A DNA stretch of 7,204 bases from Thermoplasmata archaeon M9B2D (GTDB lineage Archaea; Thermoplasmatota; E2; DHVEG-1). Under the pieces are notes generated by a model, which was given only the letters and a program-made list of their open reading frames with translations, did no database searches and was not told the origin of the DNA. The stretch is from the NCBI GenBank assembly GCA_002900555.1, contig MUGD01000113.1, forward strand, positions 1-7,204, read 5' to 3'. Both the position numbers and the translations under genes were made by a program. Shown one piece after another: positions 6,779 through 7,204 of the stretch (position 1 is the first letter of the stretch; each line of letters begins with the position of its first letter).

Positions 6779-7204
6779 TTATTCTTCGAGCTCCCGTCCG
6801 AGTTCCTCCAGGAGAAGTCTTGCTCGCCTGCTAAGTTTCTTTGGCGTGCTGACCTCAACAAGGACGTAGAGGTCTCCGTAGCCTGACCCCTGCATCTTTG
6901 GCATCCCACTGCCTTTCAGCCTCAGAAGGGTGCCGTTTTCGGTCCCTTCAGGGATCCGCAGCTTTTCCTTGCCCTGGAGTGTCTCTACAGAAAGAATTGT
7001 TCCTAAGGCTGCCTGGGGGAAGGAGATGGAAAGCTTCCGGTACAGGTCTGCTCCTCGTCGTTCGAAGAGTGGGTGTTGTTTCATATGGACGACCACGTAC
7101 AGATCACCGCTCTGGGTCGCCCCGCTTGGGTGCTCCCCTTGACCGGCAAGCCGTAGATGTGCCCCATCGTCGATGCCTTTGGGGATGCGTACCTCGATTT
7201 TCCT
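6779..7204 (-). CDS. dnaJ: Chaperone DnaJ (Hsp40), C-terminal part
   Basis: The final 141 residues of DnaJ; the gene continues beyond the right edge, so the J-domain, Gly/Phe linker and zinc-finger domain are not visible. The fragment begins at the strand just after the zinc fingers (RKIEVRIPKGIDDG, LRLAGQGE), then shows GDLYVVVHMKQHPLFERRGADLY, PQAALGT, VETLQGKEKLRIPEGTENG and LLRLKGSGMP, which are the two beta-sandwich client-binding domains in family order. GDLYV near the end and a charged helix ending ELGRELEE close the protein. DnaJ delivers unfolded clients to DnaK and stimulates its ATPase. In-frame codons run uninterrupted to 7204, so an internal Val or Met is not the start. It lies 71 bp upstream of hsp20 on the same strand; grpE and dnaK are common neighbours further upstream but are outside the window. 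Confidence 0.95.
   Translation of the reverse strand, partial: RKIEVRIPKGIDDGAHLRLAGQGEHPSGATQSGDLYVVVHMKQHPLFERRGADLYRKLSISFPQAALGTILSVETLQGKEKLRIPEGTENGTLLRLKGSGMPKMQGSGYGDLYVLVEVSTPKKLSRRARLLLEELGRELEE

Overview
The window looks archaeal, probably a euryarchaeon or Thermoplasmatota-like lineage of moderate G+C. Three things point that way. Intergenic gaps carry BRE/TATA-type promoter boxes about 25 bp before a plausible start. The Hsp20 has the N-terminal layout of the archaeal Hsp20 family (a 'GFKIDIGPNGKP' segment and 'DFGN' before the alpha-crystallin domain). An RNase J-like beta-CASP nuclease and a stand-alone Trm112-like zinc protein lie next to each other. Shine-Dalgarno sequences precede most starts. 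The exact lineage cannot be fixed from this window, and a bacterial host is not strictly excluded.

Positions 1-3334 (+ strand) hold the pyrimidine/arginine precursor operon carAB: the last 44 codons of carA, then complete carB, joined by an ATGA overlap. The CarB protein is strikingly like eukaryotic (CPS1/CAD) and Bacteroidetes-type large subunits rather than the usual euryarchaeal or E. coli type.

Positions 3339-6058 (- strand, convergent with carB at a 4-bp gap) hold a three-gene operon, read right to left: an RNase J-like beta-CASP metallo-nuclease, a YhaM-type OB-fold/HD 3'-5' exoribonuclease, and a 58-residue Trm112-like zinc protein. Each has its own Shine-Dalgarno, the gaps are 36 and 14 bp, and one TATA promoter (6101-6108) precedes the set. 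Together they look like an RNA decay/processing unit built from enzymes best known from Gram-positive bacteria, plus a methyltransferase-activating subunit.

Positions 6151-7204 (- strand) hold a chaperone pair: the C-terminal part of dnaJ, running off the right edge, followed by an hsp20 gene with its own TATA promoter. The hsp20 frame is broken. The alpha-crystallin domain stops at 6258, but its missing C-terminal half is plainly readable in another frame down to 6151, and the join also seems to lack the residues of a normal beta-strand/loop segment. This is either a decayed gene or a sequence error.

There is no gene-free stretch above 300 bases, and no RNA genes, mobile elements or CRISPR arrays were seen. 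No wholly new system was recognised; the most notable items are the broken hsp20, the RNA-decay operon and the eukaryote-like CarB.
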